64,000 bases of DNA from Petaurus breviceps papuanus (taxonomy: Eukaryota; Chordata; Mammalia; Diprotodontia; Petauridae): NCBI GenBank assembly GCA_028583685.1, contig JAMXIF010000077.1, forward strand, positions 11,574,586-11,638,585, read 5' to 3'. This document shows, piece by piece, positions 44,938-56,725 of this stretch. Made by a program: the position numbers and the translations under genes. Below the pieces are notes generated by a model that saw only the letters and a list, made by a program, of their open reading frames with translations, was not told the origin of the DNA and did no database searches. Position 1 is the first letter of the stretch. Every line of letters starts with the position of its first letter.

Positions 44938-45689
44938 TTGTCTAGGGTACCTTTTAGCAAAATGTAGTAGTATCCCTGCTCATCTCTTTTAATTTGATCT
45001 AATTTTTGCTTTTGCTTTGAGATCATGATTGCTACCCTTGTTTTGTTTAGCAGTGGAAAAAATAATAAATTTTGCTTTTATTTATCTTTATCTCTCTTTC
45101 CTTTCACTTCCTTTCACCCTTCCCTCTTCAATAGTGTTTTGCTTTTGAGCAGTCTCTCCCAATCTATCTTTTCTTCTATTAGCTTCCCCCTTTTCTTATC
45201 TTTCTCCCGTTCTTCTTCCATATAAGATCAGAGAAATTTCTATACTCAATTTGGTATGTATGTTATTCCCTCTTTGAGTCAATTCCAATGAGAGTAAGTT
45301 TCAAGTATTGCCTGTCACCACCCCCTCCCATATCTTCCCCTCTACTATAAAAGCTTTTTGTGCCTCTTGTATGTGAAATTATTCATCATATTCTCTCTCC
45401 CTATCATCTTCTCCCATCTGCATCTCTCTCTCTCTCTCTCATATGTATATATGCATGTGTGTATGCGTCTAAAATATACATGGTTATCATCTCATTATAG
45501 TTACCTCCCATCTTTTCCCTCTGTCTGTGGATACTCCTTTTAACTACCCTATTAATGATAAATTTTTTAGGAGTTAAAAGTATTTCGTCCTCATAGGTAT
45601 GTAAACAGCCTAACATTATTGATTCCCTTATGATTCCTCTGTCCTGCTTACCTTTTAAGGCTTCTTCTGTCTTGCACTTAAAAGTCAGG

Positions 45690-46467
45690 GGTATAGGCTA
45701 TCTTCAGGAAAGACTGGTTCCTCAGGTGTGAGGTTTTCTGAGTTCTTTTCAGGATTGTTTTTCAACTTTCGTGTCCATCTGATCCATCTTACTCTCACCC
45801 GTGGCTCCAAGAAGCTTTATCATTCATAGCAGCCACAGGCCAGGAAACCATTTTGGCAGACAGGTGAAACCAGGTTGAGGGTAACTGAGGGGTCTCAAAC
45901 TCATTGCTGAGTTAGGGGGGTGTATACCCCAAGCATGTGAAGACTTCCCCTGCTAGAATGCAAGGGGATAAGAACAATTTGTTTCAATAACCATGAAGGC
46001 CAAGCATTCAAAGTCTAAAGCAGAGAGTACATCTATGATAGGCTGGCCACATTATTCAAATACCAAATACCAATAGCCCAAAAGACTATTTTATGGAGAA
46101 CTCATACAGAGTAAGTGCTTACATGGTGGCCAGAAAAAGCAATACAAAGATACTCTCAAAGTCTCTCATTAGAACTTTGAAATTGATTTTGTGACATGGG
46201 AGACACTGGCACAGGACTGCCCATCATTCATGCTGTAATCAGAGAAGGTGCTGTTCTCTAAATAGCAAAATATAACTTGAATAGATGAAAAGAAACACAA
46301 GATGCACAAATTTAGAGAATACAAACCCAATACTCACATGTTCAGTTTGTGCTTTATCTGTGGTACAGCATTCCAAGCTTTTATTGGTCTGATCATCACA
46401 CACTACAACTTGATTCTAAAATAGTGCTGTTTTGGTCCTCTTCGAGAACGAAGAACAACCATCTAAA
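45690..46467 (+). mobile_element. RTE or RTE-tailed element, sense
   Basis: The 3' part translates to RTE C-terminal blocks: a 'GWPHYSNTK' like piece, 'YGELIQSKCLHGGQKKQYKD' in degenerate form, and the zinc-finger-like end 'FICGTAF' near 46350-46375, ending with the 'ggtcctcttcgagaacgaag' terminus at about 46433. The 5' part (45690-46010, 'gccacaggccaggaaaccat', 'tgaggggtctcaaactcatt') is absent from the RTE copy at 12 kb. It may be the unique head of an RTE-derived SINE-like element. It sits in L1-A. Confidence 0.68.
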
Positions 46468-46876
46468 GCTGAAATTTTCTTTTCAGTTCTAGGTTTTTTT
46501 TTTCTTTTTTAAATTTTATTAATTTGTTTGATTACTTTTAGTTTACAAGATTCAATTCCACAATTCCTTGAGTTTCAAATTCTGACTCCCTCCTTCCCCC
46601 ACACCCCATGGTAGCATACAGTCAAGTATAGGATCTGTAAATATTTTCACATTAGACATTAGTCAGGGTATAAAGATGGATTGTACCATATGGAAAGAAA
46701 AATGGCAAAGGGGAAAAATATCCAAACAAGAAAAAGTAGTTTGCTTCAATCTGGATTCAAACTCAGTTCTATCTAGTTCTTTCTCTGAATGTAGACATCT
46801 CTCTCCATCATGAGTCTTTTGGGATTGACATATATCCCTGCATTGCTGAGAAGATGCAGTCTATCAAAGTTGGTGA

Positions 46877-49800
46877 TCACACATAAATTGCATCTGTAAT
46901 TGTGTACAAATTTCTCCTGCCTCTACGCTTCTCACTCAGCACCAGTTCATATAAACCTCTCCAGGAAAATATGAAGTCCATCTGCTCCTCGTTTCTTATA
47001 GCACAATAATATTCCATAACATGCATATACCACAACTTGTTCAGCCATTCCCCAATTGATGGGCACCCCCTTAATTTCCAATTTTTGCTACCATGAAAAG
47101 AGCTACTATAAATATTTTTGTACATATGGGTCTTTCTCCCACTTCTATGATCTGTTTGGGATATAACCCTAGATGTGGTATTGCTGGGTCAAAGGGTAGG
47201 AAATTATTTATAGCCCTTGGGGCATAATTCTAGATTGCTCTCCAGAAAGTTTGGATCAGTTCACAACTCCACTAGCAATGAATGCATTAGTGTTCCAATT
47301 TGCCCACATCCTCTCCAGCATTTGTCATTTTCCTGTTTTGTCCTCTCAGCCAATCTGACTGGTGAGATGTGGTACCTCAGTGTTGTTTTGATTTGCATTT
47401 CTCTAATAAATAGTGATTTAGAGCATTACTTCATGTACTTATGGATATCTTTATTTTCTTTCTCTGAAAACTGCCTATTCATATCCTTTGACAATTTATC
47501 AATTGGGAAATGACTTATATAATTATAGATTTGACTCAATATTCTGAATAATTTAGAAATGAGTCCTTTATCAGAGATATAGGTTGTAAAAATTCTTTCC
47601 CAATTTCCCACCTCCCTCTTAATCTTAGTTACATGGGCTTTGTTTGTACAGAAGCTTTTCAATTTAATGTAATCAAAATTATCCATTTTGCATTTTATAA
47701 TGCTCTCTAATTCTTGTTTAGTCATAAAGTCTTTCCCTCTCCACAAATTTGACAGGTAAACTATTCCTTGCTTTCCTAGATTTTTACAGTGTCAACCTTT
47801 ATACCTAGATCATGCACCCATTTAGACTTGATTTTGGTATATGGTCTTAGATAACGGTCTATGCCCAGTTTCTACCATACTATATTCCAGTTTTCCCAGC
47901 AGTTTTTGTCAAATAGTGAGTTGTTATCCCCAAAACTGGGGTGTTTGGGTTTATCAAACAATGGATTACAATAGTCATTGAATGCTGAATCTCATGTGCC
48001 TAATCTATTCCATTAATCCACTACACAGTTCCTCAGCCAGTACCAAGTAGTTTTGATGACTGATGATTTATAATACAGATTGAAATCTAATATAGCTAGT
48101 CCACCTTCCCTAGCATTTCTTTTCATTAATTCCCTGGATATTGTGGACTGTTTGTTATTGGAAATAAATATTGTTACTATTTTTGCTAGCTCTATAAAGT
48201 AGTGTTTTGGTAAATTGATTGGTATGGCACTAAATATATAATTTAATTTAGGTAAAGTTGTCATTTTTATTATATTAGCTCGACCCAGCCATGAGCAATT
48301 GATATTTTTTTCCAATTAGTTAGATCTGAATTTATTTGTGGGAAAAGTGTTTTGTGGTTGTGTTCATATAGGTCCTGGGTTTGTTTTGGCTGGTAGATTC
48401 CCAAATATTTTATATTGTCTACAGTAACTTTAAATGGGATTTCTCTTTTGATCTCTTTCTGTTGAATTTCCTTCAAAATATATAGGAATGCCGAGTATTT
48501 ATGTGGGTTTATTTTATATCCTGCAACATTGCCAGATTTATTTATTGTCTCAAGTAGTTTTGTACTTGATTCTCTAGGATTCTCTAAGTATATCATTATA
48601 TTATCTGCAAAGAGCAATAGGTTGGTCTCTTCTTTGCCTAATTTGATTCCTTTGATTTCTTTTTCTTCTCTAATTTCTATTGCTAACATTTCTAGTACCA
48701 GATTGAATAAGAAGGGTAATAGTGGGCACCCTTGTTTCACCCCTGATCTTATTGGAAATTCTCCTAGCTTATCCCCATTACATTTAATATTTGCTGATTG
48801 TTTTAAATAGATGCTACCTATTATTTTAATGAAGGCTCTATTTATTGCTATACTTTCTAGTGTTTTTAATAAGAATGGATGTTGTCTTTTGTCAAAAGCC
48901 TTTTCTGTATCTATTCAGATAATCATGTGCTTTCTGCTAGTTTCATTGTTGATATGATCAATTATACTCATGATTTTCCTAATATTAAACCATCCTTGCA
49001 TTCCTGGAATAAATCCTACCTGATCAAAGTGTATTATTCTTGAGATAAATTGCTGCAGTCTTTTTGCTAATATTTTTATTTAAATTTTTTGCATCTGTAT
49101 TCATGAGGGAGATTGATCTATAATTTTCTTTCTCTGTTTTATCTCTTCCTGATTTAGGTATCAGTATAATACTTGTGTCATAAAAAGAATTTGGTAGGAC
49201 TCCACTTATTTTTCCAAATAGTTTGTAGAGTATTGGAATCAATTGTTCTTTAAATGTTTGATAGAATTCACTATTAATCCATCTGGTCCTGGAGAGTTTT
49301 TCCTAGGTAGTTGACTGATGGCTTGTTCAATTTCTTTTTCTGAGATGGCATTATTTAAGTAATTTACTTCCTCTTCAGTTAATCTGGGCAACTTGTATTT
49401 TTGTAAATACTCATACATTTCCCTAAGATTGTCAAATTTATTTGCATACAATTGGGAAAAATAATTCCTAATTATTGTTTTAATTTACTCTTCATTGGAG
49501 ATAGATGCACCCTTTTTATTTTTGATACTCATAATTTGGTTTTCTTCTTTCTTTTTTTATCATATTGACTAAGGGTCTATCAATTTTATTGGTTTTTTCA
49601 TAAAAACAGCTCTTAGTTTTATTTATTAATTCAATAGTTTTCTTAATTTCAATTTTATTAATATCTCCTTTGGTTTGCAATGTTTCTAATTTAGTATTTA
49701 ATTCAGGATTTTGAATTTATTCTTTTTCTAGGTTTTTCAATTGCATGCCCAAATCATTGACTGCCCTTTTCTCTAATTTAATCATGTATGCACTCAGGGA

Positions 49801-50850
49801 TATACAACTCCCCTAAGAACTGCCTTTAATGCATCCCACAAATTTTGGTATGTTGTCTCATTATTATCATTCTCTTGAATGAAATTACTGATTATTTCTA
49901 TAATCTCTTGTTTGACCCACTCATTCTTTTTTTTTAAAAGCAATTAGGGTTAAGTAACTTGCTCAAGGTTACATGGCCAGTTATTTTGTGTGGGTGTTAA
50001 ATATCTGAGGCTGGATCCGATCCCAGGTCTCCCGACTCTGGGGCGAGCACTCTTACTCACTGTGCCACCTGGCCTCCCTGACCCACTCATTCTTTAGGAT
50101 TAAATTGTTTAATTTCTGATTAGTTTTTAGTCTGTCTTTCCATGGCCCTTTATTTAATATAATTTTTATTGCATCATGATATGAGAACCATGCATTTAAT
50201 ATTTCTACACAGAATTGTGAGGTTTTTATGCCCTAGAACATGGTCAATTTTTGAGTATGTGCCATAAACCACTGAGAAGAAAGTATATTCCTTTTTATCC
50301 CCATTCAGTTTTTCCAGAGATCTATCATATCTAGCCTCTCTAAAATTCAGTTCACCTACTTAACTTCTTTTTTGTTTATTTTGATGTTAGATTTATCAAG
50401 TTCAGAGAGGGGGAGATTAAGTTCCCCCACTGGCATAGTTTTGCTATCTATTTCTTCCTCTAATTACCTTAACTTCTCCTCTAGGAATTTGGATGCTTGG
50501 TGCATATATGTTAAGCAATGATATTGCTTCATTCTCCATGGTGCCCTTTAGCAGGATATAGTTTGCTTTCTTATCTCTTTTAATTAGATCTATTTTTGCT
50601 TTTGCTTTATCTGAGATAAGGATTGGTACCCCTGCTTTTTTTTTTTTTACTTTAGCTGAGGCATAGAATATTCTACTCCAGCCTTTTACTTTTACCCTGT
50701 GGATACCCCTTTGTTTCAAATGAGTTTCTTGTATACAGCATATTGTAGGATTATGGTTTTTAATCCATTCTGCTATCCGCCTCTGTTTCATGGGAGAGTT
50801 CATCTCATTCACCTTCACAGTAAAGATGACTGTCTGTCCCTTCCCTTCCA
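46877..50850 (-). pseudogene. L1-B ORF2 remnant (endonuclease and reverse transcriptase)
   Basis: About 3.8 kb without the SINE at 49930-50078. The endonuclease start is clear (50850-50500: 'MNSPMKQRRIAEWIKN', 'CCIQETHLK', 'LLNIYAPS'). The linker block '[10 protein letters not shown]' lies in 49451-49239, and '[20 protein letters not shown]' in 49242-49024. The RT core lies in 48740-48270 ('KQGCPLLPFLFN'). Its active-site motif reads FADN where L1 normally has FADD, so a catalytic aspartate is replaced. Further C-terminal blocks are at 48315-48013 and 47746-47426, and the C-terminus at 47125-46877 ('MHVMEYYCAIRNEEQ') ends with a stop at 46877. At least five frame changes or stops separate these pieces, so no functional protein can be made. 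Confidence 0.9.
49930..50078 (-). mobile_element. tRNA-derived SINE, 'gtgagtaagag' subfamily, inside L1-B ORF2
   Basis: On the minus strand the head reads 'ggccaggtggcacagtgagt' then 'aagagtgctcg', a variant shared with the three SINEs at 59.5-60.2 kb and distinct from the 'gcagtggatagagcac' type. Exact 17-bp flanking repeats tgacccactcattcttt at 49913-49929 and 50079-50095. It inserted after L1-B and is the top layer of the nest. Confidence 0.95.
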
Positions 50851-51637
50851 TCCTATTCCCTCCCCTGCTTATGGTTTTGTTTCTTCCTTCTCCCTTCCCC
50901 TCCTTGAGGGTTTTTCTTTTGCCCACCACCTCCCTCAGTGTTCCCTCCCATTAACCCCACCCCCTTCTTTACCTACCCTCTCCCCTTACTAAAATTTCCC
51001 TCCCCTATAATCCCCCCATTTTTATCCCTCCCTTACCCTCCTACTGCCTATAGGACACAATAGATTTTTATAGTAATCAGAGTATTTGATTCCCCCTTTG
51101 ACTCCAAACCAATCAGAGTAAATTTCATACAGCTGTCCCCTCCCTCCCTCTTTTCCCTTATTTAATGAATTGTTATGTCTTTTCATGTTAGAATCTTAAA
51201 CTTAACTGATTTTATTGATCCCTCTTTGAACCAGAACCAGTAAGAATAATGTTCAAATGATGTCCCTCTCCGTTTTTGCTTTCCCTCTACTATAGTGTGT
51301 TTTTATGCCTCTTTGTATGGCATAATTTACCTTCATGTGTCTCATTCTTTCCTTTTATCCCATTCCAGTCCCTTTCACCCCCTTTATAAGGATTTTTTTT
51401 TATCATCAAGTTAGTTCATTTATACCCACATGCTCTATCTATGTATAACCCCTTTAAGGGTCATGATAATCATATAAATTTTGATATTGGCAGTTATCAG
51501 CTTCTCATATAGGGATGTGAATATTTCGCTCTTATTGCATCCCAAGTTATGTATATGTGTGCGTGGGTGTGCATGTGTGTATGTGTGAGTGTGTATTTTC
51601 CTTGTTTACCTTTTTATGTCCTTCTTGAGTCTTGTAA

Positions 51638-52630
51638 TCAGAGATCAAATTTTCCATTGATCTCTGGCTTTTTCATCAGGAAAGTCTGGAAGTCCCTTAT
51701 TTCATTAAATGACCATCTCCTTGCCTGAAAGATTATGCTCAGTTTTGCTGGGTAGTTAATCCTGGGTTGCAATCCTAGCTCTTTTGCCCTATGAAATATC
51801 AAATTCCAATCCTTCTGATCTTTTAATGTAGAAGCTGCTAGGTCCTGTTTGATCCTTACTGTAGTTCCATGATGTTTGAAATGTTTCCTTTTGACTTCTT
51901 GCAGTACTTTCTCCTTAATCTTCTATTTCTGGTATTTGGCTACTATATTTCTTGGAGTTTTTAATTTGGAATATCTTTCAGGGGGAGTCTGGTGAATTCT
52001 TTCAATAACTATTTTATTTTCTGATTCCAGGACTTCAGGACAGTTTTCTTTGACAATCTCTTGGAGGATGTTGATCAGGCTGCTTTTTTCATCATGGTTT
52101 TCTGGTAGACCAATAATTCTTAAGTTATCTCTCCTGGATCTGTTCTCTATGTCAGTTGTTTTTCCAGTGAGATATTTTACACTTTCTTCAAATTTTTCAA
52201 ACTTCATATTTTGTTTGATTGACTCTTGGAGCATCATAGAGACCTGAGCTTCAGTTTGACTGATTCTTTGTTTTAATGAATTATTCTCTTTGGTTAGTTT
52301 TTGAAAGTCCTTTTTTAGGGAGGCATTTTCTCTAATTACTTCACTAATTATACTTTTTAAGGGTTTGTTTTCTTCAATGAAACCTTTTTCCAATTTGGTC
52401 TCTGTAGATTTAAATTTGTCTTCTGCCTCCCTAAGGAAGCCTTTAAAATCTTTCTTGAGGTCCTCCAAAACTGCTTTTTGGGCTTGAGACCAGTTCATAT
52501 TTCCTTCTGTGGTCTCAGGTGTGAGTATAGAGTCCATATTTTCCTCTGCATTTGGTTGTTCTTGCTCATGATAATAAGCTCTAATCGATTTACTTGTCTT
52601 CCCCTTCTTCTCACCTTCCTTCCTTCCCAT
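51638..52630 (-). pseudogene. L1-B ORF1, one stop away from an open 330-codon frame
   Basis: The frame starts at the ATG at 52630 (MGRKEGEKKGK) and I read it in a single frame to the TGA at 51638-51640, 331 codons with the stop. The only interruption seen is an in-frame TAG at 51923-51925, after residue 235. Domains: basic N-terminus (1-30), long coiled coil (about 60-160, with repeated NxxLK and E/K heptads), RRM-like part (about 160-225, 'DNLRIIGLPE'), and C-terminal domain after the stop ('VRIKQDLAASTLKDQ', 'YPAKLSIIFQ', 'FQTFLMKKPE'). This is the usual L1 ORF1p architecture and length. The protein is an RNA-binding nucleic-acid chaperone forming trimers. The single stop indicates a comparatively recent loss. 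Confidence 0.9.
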
Positions 52631-54710
52631 TGTAACTTTCTATTTCCTAATTTCTCAGGCTGGGAGCTAGGTGCCTGGTTTTTGGCTATGTAGTCCACTT
52701 TGGGTGTGTAGATTGAGGCCAAGCAAGGACTCTCAGTGTTTCTGTTAAGTTATGCTGATGCTCACAGAGTACTCTGTGGAGGAGGGGTGGTCTGGTCACT
52801 CCAGATTTTTGCCTCTATTCCCCTGGGCTACTGCTCCAGCATGCTTTTACTGGTCATGTGAGGTAGGACTTGTTGGGACCCCTCCCCCTCTTCTCTTCAG
52901 ACTCCTTGCTGCCTCAGTTACACCCCTTCTCAGTGATTGCCAAGCCCGAGGCTATTTCCACTATCCCAGGATTGCACTCTGTTTGGGACACTTATCTCTG
53001 GGTTTTCTAGGTCAGGGAGGGGGGATCAGAGCAGCCAGAGTTCACTTTGTCATCCTAGGTTCTGGAAAGTCAGGAAAGCAGTTTCTAAACTTCCAGGTTG
53101 GGGGATGATAACCCTGCAAGAAGCTGCTGTCTCTGCTGGGGTCCCCCAGCCCTCTCTTACCTGGTCCCAATGGATCTTCCCAACCCTTGGTGAGATGCCG
53201 GTGAGATGGGTGACAATTGCCCTTGGCATGGGTGAGTCTGCTGGCCAGGGCTCCTTCTCTCTCTGCTGTAGTCTGCTCTCTAGTCTGAGCTGCTGCATCC
53301 CCCATGTGCCCTGTGCTCATTTTTTTTTCCAATCAGGAATGCTATAAAGGCTTTAATTTATTAAATATCCATTTTTCCCTCGCAGTATTTCCCTTGTCTT
53401 TGCTGGGTAGGCTATTCTTGTTTGTGGACCCAGACCTTTTGCTCTTTGGAATATAACATTTCATGTCCTTTGGTCTTTTAATGTAGAAACTGTTAAGTCT
53501 TTTCTTATCCTGTTTATAGTTCCTCAACATTTGAAATTTTCTGCCTTGTTGCTTGTAATATTTTTCTTCTTTAATCTAGGACCTTTGAAATTTAGCTATA
53601 TTGCTTCTATGCTTCATATTGGGAGATATCTTTCAGGTGATAATTGGTGAATTTTTTTTCAATTTCTATTTTACCTACTAATTCTAAAACTTTAAGTGAA
53701 TTTTCCTTAATAAATTGTTGAAGTGAAATGTGTAAACTCGTTTTTCATCATGACTTTCAGATAATTCAACAATTTTGATAATGTTTCTCCACAATATATT
53801 TTCAGGTCACTTGTTATTTCATTGAGATACTTCATGGTTTATTTATTCTTTTTATTCTGCTTTATTATTTCTTGGAGTCTTTATGGTATCATGAAGTCTT
53901 ATGGAGCCTTATGGAGTCGTTAACTTTCCCTTGCCATATTCTATTTATAAAGAATCACTTTCTTCAGTAAGCTTTTTGACTTCTTTAGCCAATTGTTTTA
54001 CTTTCTTTTCATAATTTTCTTGAATTAGTGTTCTTTGCCCAATTTTCCCCTTAGCTCCCTTATTTGACTTTTAAAGTCATTTTAAAAATCTTCCAAGAAG
54101 TCTTTTTTTTTTTAGTTTTTGGACCTTTTTACAATGTAAGATTTACAAGTAGCTTTCTTGACTTTATTGTCTTCTTCTGAGTAAGAATCCTGATTTTCTC
54201 TATTACTAGAATAACTATTGTCATATTATTTTTATCTTGTTTATTCATTTAAAAAATCCATTCCTTGATGGTTAACTTTATGTTAGGATTGGTCTCCATT
54301 ACTGGGGCTTGAGGGAAAGTGTCTCAGCTTCAGGTTTTCCTGTTGTTTCCAGAACTCTGTGTGGGGGTCTTTGACTTTTTGGTCCTTCCAATGCGCTACA
54401 ATCCTTGGTGAAGTGTGGTCACTGCTCTTCCATATTTTGCCCTGGCTTATGAGTGAACTCAGGTACTCCTCCCTCTCCATTACTGAGCCATGAACAAGTT
54501 TCTCCTCATTCCTCACACCCACTGCCTCTACAAACACTCTCACTCTCTGAATCCTAGAGATGAACTATTGGCTTCCATTCCCCCATGGCAGCAAGTATCA
54601 GTTCACCCTTCTGCCTTGGGAATGAAACCAGGGAATCCACTTTCGTCAGTGAATGCAGTCAGTTTTCTTTCCTAGAACCATGAAAAAGGCCCCCATTGTT
54701 ATGGGATCAT

Positions 54711-54939
54711 ACTCATCCAAATATGTAAGTTTGAGTTATTTTTAAGGGGATATGACTGGACAAATGATTTGTATCAGGAGGGTTGAACAACATTTTCTAT
54801 TTTCATTGAGAGCAAAATTGTGAATTACATTTTTTCCCCCTGTTTACTCATTTTTCCCATTCTTATTTCAAGGACAGGGCCTTTGTGCAAGACTGGCTAG
54901 ACAAAGCTTAACTATGTGAATAACAAAAAAATAATATTG
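54711..54939. other. Short unassigned stretch
   Basis: Starts with 'catactcatccaaatatg' after the L1-A 5' UTR. No gene or clear repeat; it may be residual L1 5' sequence. Confidence 0.35.
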
Positions 54940-55195
54940 TATATAAATATTATAGATAGATACACACATGTATACATACAATGTGTGTATACATACACAC
55001 ATATTACATATATGTATGTTCATATATACCATCATTTTACTATTGGATATTTTATATTTTGTTCCAAATATAAAAACATACACATATATTCATGTATGTA
55101 AAAATTAGTGTGCATGTATGGGTATATGCAATCACATGTGTGTACACACATGTACATATACATATATCCATGTATATATGGTATAAAAGTGTGTG
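54940..55195. repeat. TATACA/TGTGTA-type microsatellite cluster
   Basis: Imperfect tetra- and hexanucleotide runs (gatagatacacac, tacatacaatgtgtgtat, tatatccatgtatatat) over about 250 bases, ending with gtgtgtgtgtgag. Open frames on both strands here are artefacts. Confidence 0.85.
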
Positions 55196-55234
55196 TGTGA
55201 GAGACATTAGAAAATGGGCTGAAATGAGAGAAAA

Positions 55235-55432
55235 ATAGGTAGACCACCTTCAAACCTGGCATTTGATGCTTACTAGCTGTACAACCCTGAGCAAATTATT
55301 TGACTTCTCTCTTTCTTGTTTTCATCATCATAATATGGTGATAAGAGAGGCACGCACTTCCCAGAGTTTTTGTGAAAGTGAATGGCATCATATTTTAAAG
55401 ACTTTTGTAAACTAAAAAAAAAAACCTGTAAG
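55235..55432 (+). mobile_element. MIR-family SINE, sense
   Basis: 'gcttactagctgtacaaccc', 'cttcccagagtttttgtgaa' and 'taaagacttttgtaaactaa' follow the MIR-type core and tail to its end near an A run. Confidence 0.65.
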
Positions 55433-55447
55433 ATGATGGGTATTGTT

Positions 55448-55609
55448 TTTTTATTTTATTTGTAGGGGGGAATGCAGGGCAGTTGGGGTTAAGTGACTTA
55501 CCCAAGGTCACACAGCTAGTAAGTGTTACATGTCTGAGCCCAGATTTGAACTCAGGTCCTCCTGACTCCACTGCCAGTGTTCTATTCACTGTTCCACCTA
55601 ACTGCCCCA
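55448..55609 (-). mobile_element. tRNA-derived SINE (WSINE1 type), complete
   Basis: Antisense body 'cagttggggttaagtgactt' to 'ctgttccacctaactgcccc'. Flanking repeats atgatgggtattgtt (55433-55447) and atgatgaatattgtt (55610-55624) match at 13 of 15 positions. Confidence 0.95.
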
Positions 55610-55814
55610 ATGATGAATATTGTTAATAAAATTTTAAAATTGCAAATTTCACAAATGGGGTGAAATAAAAACCTTCTATGTATAAGAATTAATTATAAGC
55701 AAGAAAGGAATTTTATTATATGAATTCTAAGGCATATTTATATGCTATTATAAGTTCAAGGTCTACTTATTTTAATACCCCAGAGCTTTAGGAAGGAACA
55801 TTCTTATAACTATC

Positions 55815-56008
55815 TCAGACTCCATGATATACTGGAAAGCCTGTTTTATTTTGGAATCCATTAGTCCTTGATTTATATCCTGCTGCTATCTATGTACTAA
55901 TTGTTTGGCCCTGATCTACACAAACTGAAGTTTGATCATCTATGAAATGAAACAGTACAATGCAATGAAGTCTAAAATCTCTTCAATATTGATTCTATAT
56001 TTCTTCAA
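55815..56008 (+). mobile_element. MIR-family SINE, sense
   Basis: 'tccatgatatactggaaagc' head, 'ttggaatccattagtccttg', 'ctatgaaatgaaacagtaca' and 'agtctaaaatctcttcaata' give the MIR blocks in order. The next insertion cut in just after its end. Confidence 0.6.
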
Positions 56009-56725
56009 GATATTTCTCAATGAGTGGAGCCAAGATGGTGGAGTAGAATCACAAACTGTGCATGGGCTCCCCTTCTAGTCATTTCCAACACATGTAAGAA
56101 AAAATGACTCGAAACAAATTTTGGAGCTACAGAACCCAAAAAGTGACAGAGAGAAACTAATCTCCCATGGAAAGCATCCTGGCAGGCTGATAGGAAGGGT
56201 CTATCTCAGCATTCTGAGAGCCAAGCACAGTCCCATGTGAGCCACGATTCAGTCCCTAGGGCTACACTGACCAGCAGTGGCCAGAGAAGACATCAGAAGA
56301 GTCAATCACCAGCAGCTATGGTGGTTTTCAGACTTCTCAATCCATAAATGCCAAAGACAAAGTAAAAGGTCAGTGTGGAACTCGGTTGGAAAAGGGGAGG
56401 ATGGAAGAGCAGAGTCTGGCCCCTGCCACCAAGGCAAGAAATGGTGGAGGCACAGTGGGTCTGCAGTTGCTGCCCCTTGCCTGCTTCAGGAGCTGCTGGC
56501 CTGCAAACTGTAGGGGGACAAAGTAACCATTCAGAGGGTAATTGCTATTGCTTGATCTGATTGGATCTGGATCATGGTCTTAGGAGGTGGTCCTGGGGAT
56601 GTGTGGCCAGTGAGCCAGAGCTTGTGGGGCCTGTAGGGAGGGCACCCTCCTAATACCTCCAGCAGCTGCAAAAACCCCAGCAATTTGGGATGAAATTTTC
56701 TCCATTCTGAAAGCAGAGTTCTACC

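Larger units (their letters stand above)
46497..53325 (-). mobile_element. Full-length L1 LINE (called L1-B here), the youngest-looking in the window
   Basis: On the minus strand: GC-richer 5' UTR (about 53325-52631), ORF1 (52630-51638), a purine-rich inter-ORF region about 800 bp long, ORF2 (about 50850-46877) and a 3' UTR ending in an A-tract that reads as the T-rich run at 46497-46517. Without the SINE it is about 6.66 kb. Compared with the other L1 copies it keeps a nearly open ORF1 and long ORF2 pieces. It interrupts the older L1-A inside the ORF1 C-terminal region; the target duplication is hidden in T-runs at both edges. L1 proteins act as a cis-preferring ribonucleoprotein that nicks DNA and copies its own RNA. 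This copy cannot do so because ORF2 is broken. Confidence 0.92.
43786..54710 (-). mobile_element. Older L1 (called L1-A here), antisense, hosting four insertions
   Basis: Its pieces, read left to right on the plus strand, are: endonuclease region (43786-43998, 44625-44699, 44938-45060), inter-ORF region (45060-45690), a short ORF1 C-terminal piece (46468-46496, 'gctgaaattttcttttcagt'), ORF1 (53326-54250) and 5' UTR (54250-54710). They are separated by a sense L1 tail, a Mar1-type SINE, an RTE-type element and the full-length L1-B. The junction at 46496/53326 is convincing, because 'tcttttcagttctagg' on the left joins 'aatcaggaatgctataaagg' on the right as in other L1 ORF1 ends. The piece at 53342-53530 is the longest surviving ORF1 frame (62 codons). 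Confidence 0.65.

Noticed and set aside
45358-45616. Frames on both strands around a TC run
   Set aside because: They fall in antisense L1 inter-ORF sequence with a short TC microsatellite; not genes.
52752-53347. Overlapping open frames of 118 and 136 codons on the plus strand and two on the minus strand
   Set aside because: They lie in the GC-richer 5' UTR of the antisense L1-B. The lack of stops follows from base composition, and no known domain is visible.
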